In this document: positions 1-8,257 of the stretch, piece by piece | How positions within the stretch are numbered: the first letter of the stretch is position 1 | Layout: every line of letters starts with the position of its first letter | DNA from: Saccharothrix sp. NRRL B-16348 | GTDB lineage: Bacteria > Actinomycetota > Actinomycetes > Mycobacteriales > Pseudonocardiaceae | NCBI RefSeq assembly: GCF_001280085.1 | Contig: NZ_LGED01000240.1 | Coordinates: 17,030 to 81,029, forward strand | DNA: 64,000 bases | Direction: 5' to 3' | Notes under the pieces: generated by a model | What the model saw: only the letters and a program-made list of their open reading frames with translations | Told to the model about the DNA's origin: nothing | Databases searched by the model: none | Translations under genes and position numbers: made by a program

Positions 1-1
1 G

Positions 2-1459
2 GACGGCGACCACCCGCCGACGTGCGCGGCGCTGGCGGAGCTGGCCGCGTGGGGCCTGCACGTCCGGATCATCTGCGAGGAGCTGCCCGCGCTGCGCGCC
101 GCGATCCTGGCCGACCGGCACGAGGGCGCGGACCGGCGTTCGCGCGGCGAGCTGTTCCTGGAGGAGCAGGCCGCGCTGCTGGCCCGGCTGCCCGTGCGGA
201 CGGACGCGGAACGGGTCGAGGTGGGCGTGCGGGGGTTGAGCGCGTTCGACCGGGCGGGCATCGGGCGTGAGCCCCTGGTGCAGGAGGCGAGCAGCGACCA
301 GGTGATCCGGACGGCGGCGACGGCCGCGGCGGTGGCGATCACCGTCGCCGACAGCGACAACTCCGGTCTCGGCACGGCGAAACCACTGACCAGGACGTTG
401 CGCGGGGCGGCGCTGCTGCCGTACTGGACGATCACCGGGCTGACCAGGGGCGGCCGGTTGGCGCAGTTCCTCGGGCTGCTCGGGTTCGCGCTGGGCGGCG
501 CGCTGCTGGTGCTGTCGTTGTTCGACCTGCTGCCGCCGTGGGCGGTGGGTCCGGCGGCGGCGTTCGGCGGGGGCACGCTGCTGGCCGCGTTCGGCTACGC
601 GGCGCTGCGATCCGGCACGCTGCTGCACGGCCTGGTGCTGCTGTCGCCGGTGATCCCGCTGGTGACGGTGGCGATCGACCGGACCAGGAACGCGTTGGCG
701 TCCGGCGAGACCGGCGACCAGGCCGTGACGGGCATGGTGGCCGTCGGTGGCGTGCTGCTGGTCGTGGTGGGGTTGCTGATCATCGGCAGCCTGCCCGCGC
801 CGGTGGGCACGCCGTTGGCCGTGCTGGGCAAGATCCGGCTCAAGCCGCGGCTGCTGGTGCGGGTGCTGGTGGCCGCGGCGATCGTGGTCGGCGTGTGGGC
901 CGTGGTGCGGTACCGGCTGTACGACCTGAGCCCGGCGCTGGTGGTCGTCGGGACGGTGGTCGCGATCGTGTTCGGCGCGGTCACGTCGTACGTGCTGGGC
1001 AGTTCGCTGCGGCGATGGCGGCAGGTGGACGGGGTGTGGGACACGGAGGCCGCCGAGCCGCCCGCGTCCGCGACCGCCGGGTGGGCCGCCGTGTACGGGA
1101 CCGTGCTGCTGGTGATCGCCGCCGTGGTGCAGGTGTTCTCGCTGCGGTTCACCGGGTGGGAGGCGGTGCTGGGCACGGCGTTGGCGTTCGGGTTGGTGCT
1201 GCTGCTGGTGACGACGTGGTGGGTGCCGTTGCGGGCGCGGCGGACCATCGCCACGTCACTGGTGGAGCAGATGTCCATTGTGGACTTCGAGCCGGACGAC
1301 GTGGCCGACGTGCTGCTGAAGCGGTTGGAGGGTCACGGGATGCTGTTCAAGTTCCTCACCGAGCTGGACGACACCGGCAAGCCCCGCCTCAGCACCGGCG
1401 GCCACCGCGTGGCGCACCGCGCGGCCTACCGCTCCGTCACAGGTTCCGACGTCGACTGA
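2..1459 (+). CDS. Large membrane protein, C-terminal part (5' end outside window)
   Basis: The frame is open from base 2 and runs 485 residues to TGA, so the gene begins left of the window; the GTG at 194 is only an internal codon. The first ~100 residues are soluble. A conserved-looking block QEASSDQVIRTAATAAAVA then leads into about seven to eight hydrophobic segments (from the LGLLGFALGGALLVLSLF stretch to LALGLVLLLVTTWW-like sequence near the end), followed by a ~65-residue soluble tail. The arrangement resembles the C-terminal half of the large actinobacterial patatin-related proteins (DUF3376 type), but the lipase half is not visible, so this is a weak suggestion. Its stop is two bases before a half array of 22-bp repeats. 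The call of a membrane protein is firm; the function is unknown. Confidence 0.6.
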   Translation, partial: DGDHPPTCAALAELAAWGLHVRIICEELPALRAAILADRHEGADRRSRGELFLEEQAALLARLPVRTDAERVEVGVRGLSAFDRAGIGREPLVQEASSDQVIRTAATAAAVAITVADSDNSGLGTAKPLTRTLRGAALLPYWTITGLTRGGRLAQFLGLLGFALGGALLVLSLFDLLPPWAVGPAAAFGGGTLLAAFGYAALRSGTLLHGLVLLSPVIPLVTVAIDRTRNALASGETGDQAVTGMVAVGGVLLVVVGLLIIGSLPAPVGTPLAVLGKIRLKPRLLVRVLVAAAIVVGVWAVVRYRLYDLSPALVVVGTVVAIVFGAVTSYVLGSSLRRWRQVDGVWDTEAAEPPASATAGWAAVYGTVLLVIAAVVQVFSLRFTGWEAVLGTALAFGLVLLLVTTWWVPLRARRTIATSLVEQMSIVDFEPDDVADVLLKRLEGHGMLFKFLTELDDTGKPRLSTGGHRVAHRAAYRSVTGSDVD

Positions 1460-1621
1460 CCCGCGTGTCCTACACCCAGAACGCGCGTGTCCTACGTTCG
1501 GAACAGGCGAGTTGAGCGTTCAGAACACCCAGAGGGCCTGGCTCTCGTGTTCTGAGTGTTCAACTCACGCGTTCTGAACGTAGGACACGCGTGTTCTGGA
1601 GGTAGGACACGCGGGGGGTGG
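1460..1621. repeat. 22-bp repeat element A, mirrored 2+2 form
   Basis: Two units (1462-1483, 1484-1505) and a leader (1506-1521) lie in inverted orientation to a second leader (1554-1569) and two more units (1570-1591, 1592-1613). Unit core is GTAGGACACGCG preceded by a GTTCTGAAC-like half. The centre (about 1506-1569) is itself a long imperfect inverted repeat, so the whole can fold as one cruciform or hairpin. It fills the gap between two convergent genes: one end is two bases after a TGA, the other eight bases before the minus-strand TAA. It probably acts as a bidirectional transcription end; that role is inferred. Confidence 0.85.
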
Positions 1622-3643
1622 TTAGGCGGCGAGGGCGGTGGGGCGGACGGAGGGGAGGCCCAGGGCGCGGGCGTAGAGGGACTCGAAGGTCTCCAGGGTG
1701 GCGTCGATGGCGTGCGCGGCGATCATCTCGCTGCTCGCGGCACCCATCCGGGCGGTCACGGTCGGGTCGACGGTGACGGCGTGCAGGCGGTCCGCCAGGC
1801 CCCGCACGTCACCCGGCGTGAACAGCCAGCCGTTGCGACCCGGCTTGCACAGGTGCGGCAACGCCATCGCGTCCGCCACCACCACCGGCTTGCCCGCGGC
1901 CATCGCCTCCATCGTCGCCAGGCTCTGCAGCTCCGCGATGCCCGGCATGCAGAACAGGTCGGCGGCGGCGTACGCGTCCAGCAGCTCGGACTCGCTCACG
2001 AAGCCGCGGAACCTCACCCGGTCCGAGATGCCCAGGTCACGCGCCAGCAGCTCCCACTCCGCCCGGCACGACCCGTCGCCCACGATCTCGGCGTGCAGGC
2101 GCGGCACCAGCGCCAACGCCCGCAGCAGCTCGTCGACCCGCTTCTCCTCGTCCAGCCGACCCACGAACAGCACGGTCGGCGCGTCGGTGTGCCGCACGGG
2201 CCGGCGCAGCCGGTACCGGTCGATGTCGATGCCGCACGACACCGGCACGGCCCGCTCGGGGAACCCGTTGTCGTGCAGCAGCTGCACGGCCCGCGGCGTC
2301 GGCGCGGTCACCACGTCGGCCTCGCCGAACACCCGGCCGAGGTCGCGCCACGCCCACCGCGACGCCATCCCCTGCAACCACGCCGGCACGTGGGCGTGCC
2401 CGAACAGGTTCTCCGGCATGAAGTGGTTCGTCGCCACCGTCGCGATGCCCAGCGCCGCCGCCTGCCGCAGCACGTACCGGCCCACCACGAAGTGCGCCTG
2501 CACGTGCACCAGGTCCGGCCGCAGCTCCTCCAGCAGCGCGCCGACGTCCTTGCGCACCTGCCACGGCAGCCCGATCCGGAACGTGCGGTGGAACGGCGTG
2601 CGGTGCGAACGCACCCGGTGCACGGTGATCCCGTCGACGTGCTCGGTGCGGGCCGCGCCGTCCGGTGACACGGCGATGACGTGCACGTCGTGGTCGCGGC
2701 CCGCGAGACCGGTGGCGAGGCGGTGGGCGAACCGGGCCGCGCCGTTGACGTCCGGGGGGAACGTCTCCGCGGCGATGACGATCCGCATGGCGCGTCCGTT
2801 GGTCACTGTCGTCTCCGATCTGGTGGGAACTGCGGGAAGGGTTCGAGTGCGGGCCAGCGCGACGACACCGCCGACGGCGATCGCGGCGCACGCGACCTGG
2901 GCGGCGCCGACGAGCGGGCTGGTCCGGGTCGCCTCGCCGAGCAGCCCCGCGCCGATGCCGACGGCCACGAGCGGGTCCACCACGGTGAGGCAGGCGACCG
3001 CCACGTGCGGCGGTCCGCTGGCGTAGGCGTGCTGGATGAACCAGCCGCCGACGACGAGGGCGACGACGATGCCCGCCGCCGAGAACGCGGTCGTCCACGC
3101 GAGGCCGCCCTGCTGGACGTCCTGCGACACCGACCGCATGAGCACGGAGACGAAGCCGTAGGCGACACCGCCCGCCGCGCCGAAACCGAGGGCGCGCACC
3201 GCGGGCCGGGTCGACAGCACGCCGACCAGGCCCGGGGCCGCGATCAGGCCGAGCGCCAGCAGCGCGGCCTTCACCTCGGCCTCCGGCGCGACCGCGGTCG
3301 ACGTGGCGCTGCCCGCGGCCAGGAGCACGAACGCCCCCACGCCGAACGTGGTCCACGCGACCGCGGGCAGCTCACGCCGGCGACCGTCGAGCACCGCGGT
3401 GATGCCGATCGCGACCACGCCGACCGGCTGCACCACGCTCAACGGCGCCATCCCCAACGCCGCCGCGTGCACACCGGCGCCGAGGACGAGCAACACCAGG
3501 CCCACCAGCCACCGCGGCCTGCGCAGCAACTCCAGGACCCGCAACGTGCCTTGGCTGGCCCGCACCGCGTCGTGCTGCAGGCGTGCGGCGAAGGCGAAGA
3601 ACACGGCGCCCAGCACCGCGAGCAGCACGGCGAGCCACGTCAT
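1622..3643 (-). CDS. DMT/EamA-type transporter fused in frame to a GT4 glycosyltransferase
   Basis: One uninterrupted frame of 673 residues starts at ATG 3643 (MTWLAVLLAVLG), overlapping the upstream DUF998 stop by four bases. Residues 1-280 are nine to ten hydrophobic segments typical of drug/metabolite-type transporters. From about residue 286 (MRIVIAAETFPPDVNG) it is a retaining GT4-family transferase: N-terminal Rossmann domain, FVGRLDEEKR, GDGS, and the acceptor/donor EX7E region around AELQSLATMEAMAAGKPVV. GT4 enzymes of this look transfer mannose or glucose from nucleotide or lipid donors to lipids; the actual substrate is unknown. Because there is no stop between the halves, any ribosome starting at 3643 must make the fusion. 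An internal GTG with a Shine-Dalgarno could also make the transferase alone. A sequencing slip removing a stop cannot be excluded. Confidence 0.7.
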   Translation of the reverse strand: MTWLAVLLAVLGAVFFAFAARLQHDAVRASQGTLRVLELLRRPRWLVGLVLLVLGAGVHAAALGMAPLSVVQPVGVVAIGITAVLDGRRRELPAVAWTTFGVGAFVLLAAGSATSTAVAPEAEVKAALLALGLIAAPGLVGVLSTRPAVRALGFGAAGGVAYGFVSVLMRSVSQDVQQGGLAWTTAFSAAGIVVALVVGGWFIQHAYASGPPHVAVACLTVVDPLVAVGIGAGLLGEATRTSPLVGAAQVACAAIAVGGVVALARTRTLPAVPTRSETTVTNGRAMRIVIAAETFPPDVNGAARFAHRLATGLAGRDHDVHVIAVSPDGAARTEHVDGITVHRVRSHRTPFHRTFRIGLPWQVRKDVGALLEELRPDLVHVQAHFVVGRYVLRQAAALGIATVATNHFMPENLFGHAHVPAWLQGMASRWAWRDLGRVFGEADVVTAPTPRAVQLLHDNGFPERAVPVSCGIDIDRYRLRRPVRHTDAPTVLFVGRLDEEKRVDELLRALALVPRLHAEIVGDGSCRAEWELLARDLGISDRVRFRGFVSESELLDAYAAADLFCMPGIAELQSLATMEAMAAGKPVVVADAMALPHLCKPGRNGWLFTPGDVRGLADRLHAVTVDPTVTARMGAASSEMIAAHAIDATLETFESLYARALGLPSVRPTALAA
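2804..2816 (-). promoter_or_regulatory. Internal ribosome binding site and GTG for the glycosyltransferase half
   Basis: On the minus strand GGAG is followed six bases later by an in-frame GTG (2806), 20 bp upstream of the MRIVIAAETF ATG (2788). This would allow a separate 394-residue glycosyltransferase to be made from within the fused frame. Seen in sequence; use is inferred. Confidence 0.4.
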
Positions 3644-4281
3644 GACGTCTCCTCGCGGCGCAGGACGGCGGAGGCCAGCGCGAACAGCAGGCCGTACAGC
3701 AACGCGAAGAGGACGCGCTCGAAAAGCCCGAGCACGACCGTGCCGCTGCCCGGGTAGACCACCGAGACGTGGCTGAGCATGAATGCCACCGAGGTGATAC
3801 CCGCGGCGACGGAAAAACGGCGCAGCGTGGTACTGGAGATGAACGTCCGGGAAATCAGCCACCCGGCCAGCGGCAGGCTGGCGAACATCACCGCGCCCGC
3901 GTAGCGGTGCACCGCGCCGGAGAACGACGTGGGCGTGCCGGTCGGGTCGGTGGGGAACACCGTCGCCACCGCCAGCCCCGCCGACCACAGCCCCAGCAGC
4001 ACCGCCACCGGCCCCCGCCTGGGCAAACCGGACCGGACCAGGGCGACGAGCAGGCCGACCGACGCCGCCGCCAGCGTCAGCGAGGTGACGGCGAGCAGCC
4101 CGCTGCCGTTGTCCACGAAGATGTAGTCGCTGATCGTGTGGGTGATCGGACTAAGCTCGCCGACCGACGCCACGTGCAGGTAAACAATCGGGAACAGCGA
4201 CAGGACAAGCCCCACAACAGCCAGCGGCAACACCGCCGTCCGTCTTTTCCCCCGGATCTCCACCACGAGGAAAATCTTCAC
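3640..4281 (-). CDS. DUF998 family membrane protein
   Basis: About 213 residues with six hydrophobic segments, a conserved GELSPITHTISDY motif after the first segment and an HRYAGAVMF motif in the middle, which is the pattern of DUF998 integral membrane proteins of unknown function. The stop overlaps the start of the transporter-glycosyltransferase fusion (ATGA), so the two are translated together. Start is uncertain: GTG at 4281 gives a short hydrophilic leader before the first membrane span, and GTGs a few codons further in are possible; no clear Shine-Dalgarno is seen. The context suggests a role in moving or modifying an envelope glycolipid, but this is only inferred from the neighbour. 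Confidence 0.7.
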   Translation of the reverse strand: MKIFLVVEIRGKRRTAVLPLAVVGLVLSLFPIVYLHVASVGELSPITHTISDYIFVDNGSGLLAVTSLTLAAASVGLLVALVRSGLPRRGPVAVLLGLWSAGLAVATVFPTDPTGTPTSFSGAVHRYAGAVMFASLPLAGWLISRTFISSTTLRRFSVAAGITSVAFMLSHVSVVYPGSGTVVLGLFERVLFALLYGLLFALASAVLRREETS

Positions 4282-4358
4282 CCGGAATGGTGACGGAAGA
4301 TATCGGGAACACCCCCTAGACGACCCTGAAGCCACCCGGAGAACCCTGGTAGGGCTGA

Positions 4359-4376
4359 CCCCACCACCGGGTGGGG
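4359..4376. other. Small inverted repeat before the ABC gene
   Basis: CCCCACC-4 nt-GGTGGGG lies 14 bp upstream of the TAGGCT -10 box of the ABC genes, where an operator could sit. The role is not known. Confidence 0.3.
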
Positions 4377-4389
4377 CCGGGCGACGCCC

Positions 4390-4395
4390 TAGGCT
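4390..4395 (+). promoter_or_regulatory. -10 box for leaderless transcript of ABC genes
   Basis: TAGGCT is exactly eight bases upstream of GTG 4404, which would put the transcription start at or next to the start codon. There is no Shine-Dalgarno in front of this GTG, which fits a leaderless mRNA. No good -35 box. Confidence 0.5.
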
Positions 4396-4403
4396 TCCGC
4401 GTC

Positions 4404-5342
4404 GTGAGCCCGCACCCCCAGCACCCTGCCGTGGAAGTGTCGGGGCTGGTCAAGCGCTACGGCTCCACCGTCGCGGTGAACGGACTCGACCTCACCCTGG
4501 AAACCGGCACGGTCCTCGCGCTCCTCGGCCCCAACGGCGCCGGGAAAACGACGACCGTCGAGGTGTGCGAGGGATTCCGGGCGGCCGACGGCGGCGAGGT
4601 CCGCGTCCTCGGGCTCGACCCGAAGCGCGACGGCGACCGGCTGCGGCCCCGCATCGGCGTGATGCCGCAGGGCGGCGGCGGCTACCCCGGCGTGCGGGCC
4701 GACGAGATGCTGCGGCTCGTGGCCGCCTGCGCCGCCAACCCCCTCGACCCCGCGTGGCTGCTCGACGTGCTCGGGCTGTCGTCCTCGGTGCGCACCCCGT
4801 ACAAGCGGCTGTCCGGCGGGCAGCAGCAACGCCTGTCGCTGGCGTGCGCCCTCGTCGGACGGCCCGAGCTGGTGTTCCTCGACGAGCCGACCGCCGGCAT
4901 GGACCCGCAGGCCCGCCGCCTGGTGTGGGAGCTGGTGTCGGCGCTGCGCGCGGACGGTGTGAGCGTGCTCCTCACCACGCACCTGATGGACGAGGCCGAA
5001 GCCCTCGCCGACCACGTCGTCATCGTCGACGCCGGCCGCGTCGTGGCGCAGGGCAGCCCCGCCGAGCTCACCGAGCACCACGCCGACGACCGGCAGCTCC
5101 GCTTCCGCGCCCGACCCGGGCTGGAGCTGACGCTGCTGCGCGCCGCCCTGCCCGAAGGGCTGCAGGTGCGTGAAGCCAGCCGCGGCACCTACCTGGTGCA
5201 CGGCACCATCGACCCGCAGGTCCTCTCCACGGTCACCTCGTGGTGCGCACAGCAGGGCGTGCTGGCCGAGGAGCTGACCGTGGCCAGGCGCAGCCTGGAG
5301 GACGTGTTCCTGGAGCTGACCGGCAGGGAGCTGCGCTCGTGA
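4404..5342 (+). CDS. ABC transporter ATP-binding protein
   Basis: A 312-residue ATPase of the drug/antibiotic exporter (DrrA-like) type. Visible motifs: Walker A GPNGAGKTTT, Q-loop around GVMPQGG, signature LSGGQQQRLSLA, Walker B ELVFLDEPTAGMD, and the H-loop in LTTHLMDEAEAL. The C-terminal ~90 residues are the usual extension ending in ARRSLEDVFLELTG. GTG 4404 is preferred over the upstream frame because of the leaderless -10 box. The stop overlaps the permease start (GTGA), so ATPase and permease form one exporter. A matching ABC pair sits beside ctaA in mycobacteria (Rv1457c-Rv1458c). The substrate is unknown; a heme- or respiration-linked cargo is only a guess from the position next to ctaA. 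Confidence 0.93.
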   Translation: MSPHPQHPAVEVSGLVKRYGSTVAVNGLDLTLETGTVLALLGPNGAGKTTTVEVCEGFRAADGGEVRVLGLDPKRDGDRLRPRIGVMPQGGGGYPGVRADEMLRLVAACAANPLDPAWLLDVLGLSSSVRTPYKRLSGGQQQRLSLACALVGRPELVFLDEPTAGMDPQARRLVWELVSALRADGVSVLLTTHLMDEAEALADHVVIVDAGRVVAQGSPAELTEHHADDRQLRFRARPGLELTLLRAALPEGLQVREASRGTYLVHGTIDPQVLSTVTSWCAQQGVLAEELTVARRSLEDVFLELTGRELRS

Positions 5343-6121
5343 CCGAACGTTTCGCACCGGGCACGTTCACGCCCGCGCCCGGACGCGGGAAGCTCGGGCG
5401 GATGCTGCTCGCCCAGGCCCGCACCGAGACCCTGCTCACCCTCCGCAACGGCGAGCAGATCCTGCTGACCGTGCTCATCCCGGTGGCGCTGCTGGTCGCG
5501 ATGAGCCTCATGGACGTCATCCCGGTGCCCGAACCGCGGGTCGGCTCGGCCACCGCGCGCATCCTCGCGCTGGCCGTGATCTCGTCCGCGTTCACCGGGC
5601 AGGCGATCGCGCTCGGCTTCGACCGGCGCTACGGCGTGCTCAAGCGGCTCGCCGCGACCGCGCTCCCCCGCTGGCTGCTCGTCGCCGGGCGGGTCGTCGC
5701 GGCGCTGGCCGTGGTCGCCGTGCAGGTCGTCGTCATCGCCGTGATCGCCCTGCTGCTGGGCTGGCAGTTGCCCGCCGCGACCGGCCTGCTGTGGGCGGCC
5801 GTGCTGATCCTGCTCGGCACGCTGTCGTTCGGCGCGCTCGGCGTGCTGCTCGGCGGCGCGCTGCGGGCGGAGATCGTGCTCGCGCTGGCCAACATCGTGT
5901 GGTTCGCGCTGCTGCTCATCGGCGGCGTCGCGCTCGGCGTGGACACCCTGCCGGCGTGGCTCGCGACCGTCGTGGAGGCGTTGCCGTCCGCCGCGCTCGC
6001 GCTCGCGCTGCACGAGGCCGTGGTCGAGGGGACGGCTCCTGGTCCCGGTCACGTCGCCGTGCTGGTGATCTGGGGCGTGGCCGCGGGCGCGCTGGCGATG
6101 AAGACCACCAAGCTCGGCTGA
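5339..6121 (+). CDS. ABC-2 type transporter permease
   Basis: 260 residues with a short cytoplasmic start, then six hydrophobic segments in the ABC-2 exporter pattern (first span at ILLTVLIPVALLVAMSLM). It starts with GTG overlapping the ATPase stop codon, so the two are co-translated. The sequence GFDRRYGVLKRLAATALPR before the second half is the conserved cytoplasmic loop of this permease family. It would form the channel of the exporter with the upstream ATPase. ctaA follows after 46 bp with its own probable promoter. Substrate unknown. Confidence 0.9.
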   Translation: MTERFAPGTFTPAPGRGKLGRMLLAQARTETLLTLRNGEQILLTVLIPVALLVAMSLMDVIPVPEPRVGSATARILALAVISSAFTGQAIALGFDRRYGVLKRLAATALPRWLLVAGRVVAALAVVAVQVVVIAVIALLLGWQLPAATGLLWAAVLILLGTLSFGALGVLLGGALRAEIVLALANIVWFALLLIGGVALGVDTLPAWLATVVEALPSAALALALHEAVVEGTAPGPGHVAVLVIWGVAAGALAMKTTKLG

Positions 6122-6155
6122 CACCCCCGGGCGGCGGTTCTCAGCCAGTGGTACC

Positions 6156-6161
6156 TACCAT
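6156..6161 (+). promoter_or_regulatory. -10 box for ctaA
   Basis: TACCAT lies six bases before GTG 6168 and there is no Shine-Dalgarno, which suggests a leaderless or near-leaderless ctaA message independent of the ABC genes. Confidence 0.4.
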
Positions 6162-6167
6162 CGGGTC

Positions 6168-7121
6168 GTGTCCGTCCCATCCTGGTTCACCACCTTCCTG
6201 AGCACGTTCCAGCGCGCGTTCGCCATCGCCGTCGTGATCGCCCAAGGCGGCATCGCGGTCACCGGCTCGATCGTGCGGGTGACCGGATCGGGCCTCGGCT
6301 GCCCCACCTGGCCGCAGTGCTTCGAAGGCAGCCTCGTGCCGGTCGAGCACCCCGAGGTGGCGTCGCTGCACCAGTGGGTCGAGTTCGGCAACCGGACGTT
6401 GACCGGCGTGGTCGGCGTCATCGCCGGGCTGTGCGTGCTGGCGGCGTGGTTCAACCGGCCGCGGCGCAAGCGGGTCGTGGTGCTGGCGCTGGTGCAGTTC
6501 GGCGGGGTCGTGCTGCAGGCCGTGATCGGCGGGTTCACCGTGCTCACCGGCCTGCTGTGGTGGACGGTGAGCGTGCACTTCCTGGTGTCGATGGCGCTGG
6601 TGTGGTTCGCCGTGCTGCTGGTCGCGGCGCTGGGCGAGGGTGACGAGCCCGCCCGGCCGCGCGTGCCGCGGGCGTTGCTGGCGTTGCAGGTCGTGCAGGC
6701 CGTGACGCTCGGGCTGCTGCTGATGGCCGGGACGTTCGTCACCGCCGCCGGACCGCACGCGGGCGACGCGGCCACCCCGCGCCTGGACGTGTCGGTGGAC
6801 ACGTTGTCGCAGGTGCACGCCGACCTGCTGTTCCTGTTCCTCGGCATGCTCATCGCGCTGGGCTTCGCGTTGCGCGGCCAGCCCGTGCCGCGGCGGCCGT
6901 ACTACGCGTTGGTGGCCGTGGTGCTCGCGCAGGGCTCGCTGGGCATGGTCCAGTACTGGACCGGCGTGCCCGAGGTGCTCGTGTCACTGCACGTGCTGGG
7001 CGCGGGCGCGGTGGTCGTCGCCACCGCGGCCCTGTGGGTGTCGACCCGCGAACGCCCTCACCGCGAGGACGCGGGCCTGCGCTCCCAGACCGCGGGCAGC
7101 TCCGTCGCCAGCCACGTGTAG
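6168..7121 (+). CDS. ctaA: Heme A synthase, COX15/CtaA family
   Basis: A 317-residue integral membrane protein with eight hydrophobic segments. It begins with the family's QGGIAVTGSIVRVTGSGLGCPTWP-type region (cysteine of the first extracellular loop in GLGCPTW), followed by the heme-ligand histidine regions HQWVEFGNRTLTG and, in the second half, DTLSQVHADLLF. It oxidises the methyl group of heme O to give heme A for aa3-type cytochrome oxidase; ctaB, which makes heme O, is in this same window at 24.9 kb. The last 64 bp overlap the convergent regulator gene on the other strand. Placement next to an ABC pair and a regulator matches the mycobacterial order. Function is well supported by family; start by leaderless context. 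Confidence 0.95.
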   Translation: MSVPSWFTTFLSTFQRAFAIAVVIAQGGIAVTGSIVRVTGSGLGCPTWPQCFEGSLVPVEHPEVASLHQWVEFGNRTLTGVVGVIAGLCVLAAWFNRPRRKRVVVLALVQFGGVVLQAVIGGFTVLTGLLWWTVSVHFLVSMALVWFAVLLVAALGEGDEPARPRVPRALLALQVVQAVTLGLLLMAGTFVTAAGPHAGDAATPRLDVSVDTLSQVHADLLFLFLGMLIALGFALRGQPVPRRPYYALVAVVLAQGSLGMVQYWTGVPEVLVSLHVLGAGAVVVATAALWVSTRERPHREDAGLRSQTAGSSVASHV

Positions 7122-7522
7122 AGGTCGTCCACGGTCCGCAGCCGCACGGCGCGTTCCGGGTCGCCGCTCATCAGCCGCATCCCGGCCTCGGTCAGCTCCC
7201 GCACGCTCACCAGGGCGTCCAGCTTGCGCTGGATCAGGTCGACCCACCGCTTCTCGTTGATCCGGTACTGCGCCGCCTGCCTGCCGCGGCGCGTCCGCTT
7301 CGTCACCAGACCGGCGTTGACCAGGAACTTCAGGTTCGTGCTGATCGAGCCGCTGCTCGCCTCCAGCTCCTGGGACAGCTCGGCGGCGGTCCGTTCCGTC
7401 GGCTGGCACACCAGCAGGTAGCCGAGGATGCGACCGCCGATCAGCGGGATGCCCTCCTCGGCGAAGTGCGCCGCGAACCGCTCGATCCACGCCGACAACC
7501 GCGTTTCCCGTCCGACGCTCAT
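7058..7522 (-). CDS. MarR/GbsR-like transcriptional regulator
   Basis: 154 residues. The centre is a winged helix-turn-helix (ERTAAELSQELEASSGSISTNLKFLVNAGLVTKRTRRGRQ) with the IGGRILGYLLVCQP lead-in typical of GbsR-type MarR regulators that control ABC transport genes. The C-terminal part is helical and may dimerise. It converges on ctaA and overlaps it by 64 bp (7058-7121), so simultaneous transcription would make complementary RNAs. Target unknown; the ABC-ctaA genes next door are the obvious candidates (inference). Start ATG 7522 gives the normal family length. Confidence 0.85.
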   Translation of the reverse strand: MSVGRETRLSAWIERFAAHFAEEGIPLIGGRILGYLLVCQPTERTAAELSQELEASSGSISTNLKFLVNAGLVTKRTRRGRQAAQYRINEKRWVDLIQRKLDALVSVRELTEAGMRLMSGDPERAVRLRTVDDLYTWLATELPAVWERRPASSR

Positions 7523-7616
7523 CCGACCCCCTCGGCTCGACGTCCGACTCTTCGGTCGGCACTGAAGCCACGATAGGTCGTGTGCTGATCATCACGCAAA
7601 GGTGGCGCGCCGTGCT

Positions 7617-7722
7617 GAGCGTTGAATTCAGGGCTCCTGGACGTAGGACACGCGTGTTCCGAACGTAGGACACGCGCGGTCTGGAGGTAGGACTCACGCG
7701 AGCTGGAGGTAGGACTCTCGGG
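7617..7722 (+). repeat. 22-bp repeat element B: leader plus four units
   Basis: Leader GAGCGTTGAATTCAGG at 7617-7632, then four 22-bp units at 7633, 7655, 7677 and 7699, then GG and the TCA that is the complement of the cvnC stop codon. The core GTAGGACxCxCG is kept in all four; units 3 and 4 carry ACTC instead of ACAC. On cvnC mRNA the array is the start of the 3' untranslated region. Confidence 0.9.
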
Positions 7723-8250
7723 TCAGAGGCGGCGGAGGCCGGCCAGGACTCGTTCCATCAGGCCCAGGTCAGGCAGTTCGCCGTCGGTGGTCGCGGTGCG
7801 GTGGACGTCGATCAGGCCCCGTTCGGCCATGTCGCCGAGCAGCACCTTGGCCACGCCGAGGGGCAGGCGCAGGAGGGCGGCGATCTCCGCCACCGACCGC
7901 GGCCTGGCCACCAGGGCGATCACCTCGTGGTACTCGGCCTTCATGGCTCCCGGGTAGTCCCAGTCCACCGCCGACACCAGCGTCTCGATCTCCAGCTGGA
8001 ACGACGACGTGGTCCGGCCGCCGGTCCACGAGTAGGCGCGGACGATCGACGCCGCCTCCTCGCGCGGGTACTCGAAGTCGTCGTCATCGTCGAAGACCGG
8101 CCGGTGGGGCTTGGTGTCCCCCGGCTCGGTCTCGTGGCGCTCGGGCTTCGGCTGCTCCTGCTTGCGACGGCGGGAGGAGTCGAGGCTGAACCCGTTGAGC
8201 AGGGCGGCGAACGTCTCGTCCGACGCCCCGGTCTCCTCGTTCCGGTCCAT
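7723..8250 (-). CDS. Conservon protein CvnC-like, DUF742
   Basis: 175 residues. The first ~70 are charged and low in structure (a run of aspartates, FDDDDDFEYPRE). The remainder is the DUF742 domain: IVRAYSWTGGRT, LEIETLVSA, then a winged-helix-like block HEVIALVARPRSVAEIAALLRLPLGVAKVLLGDM and a C-terminal LMERVLAGLRRL. In Streptomyces conservons this protein is the third member of an A-B-C-D set acting with the sensor kinase and a small GTPase. Here A and B are immediately upstream, but no GTPase follows: a 22-bp repeat array begins two bases after the stop. ATG 8250 with GAGGTGG just upstream is preferred over GTG 8256. Confidence 0.9.
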   Translation of the reverse strand: MDRNEETGASDETFAALLNGFSLDSSRRRKQEQPKPERHETEPGDTKPHRPVFDDDDDFEYPREEAASIVRAYSWTGGRTTSSFQLEIETLVSAVDWDYPGAMKAEYHEVIALVARPRSVAEIAALLRLPLGVAKVLLGDMAERGLIDVHRTATTDGELPDLGLMERVLAGLRRL

Positions 8251-8257
8251 GACCACC

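Noticed and set aside
595..1278. Long minus-strand and third-frame ORFs within real genes
   Set aside because: They are Arg/Ala/Gly- or Ser/Thr-rich shadows of GC-rich coding sequence with no family motifs.
7617..7722. Repeat arrays as CRISPR
   Set aside because: Units are contiguous with a 22-bp period; there are no unique spacers and no cas genes.
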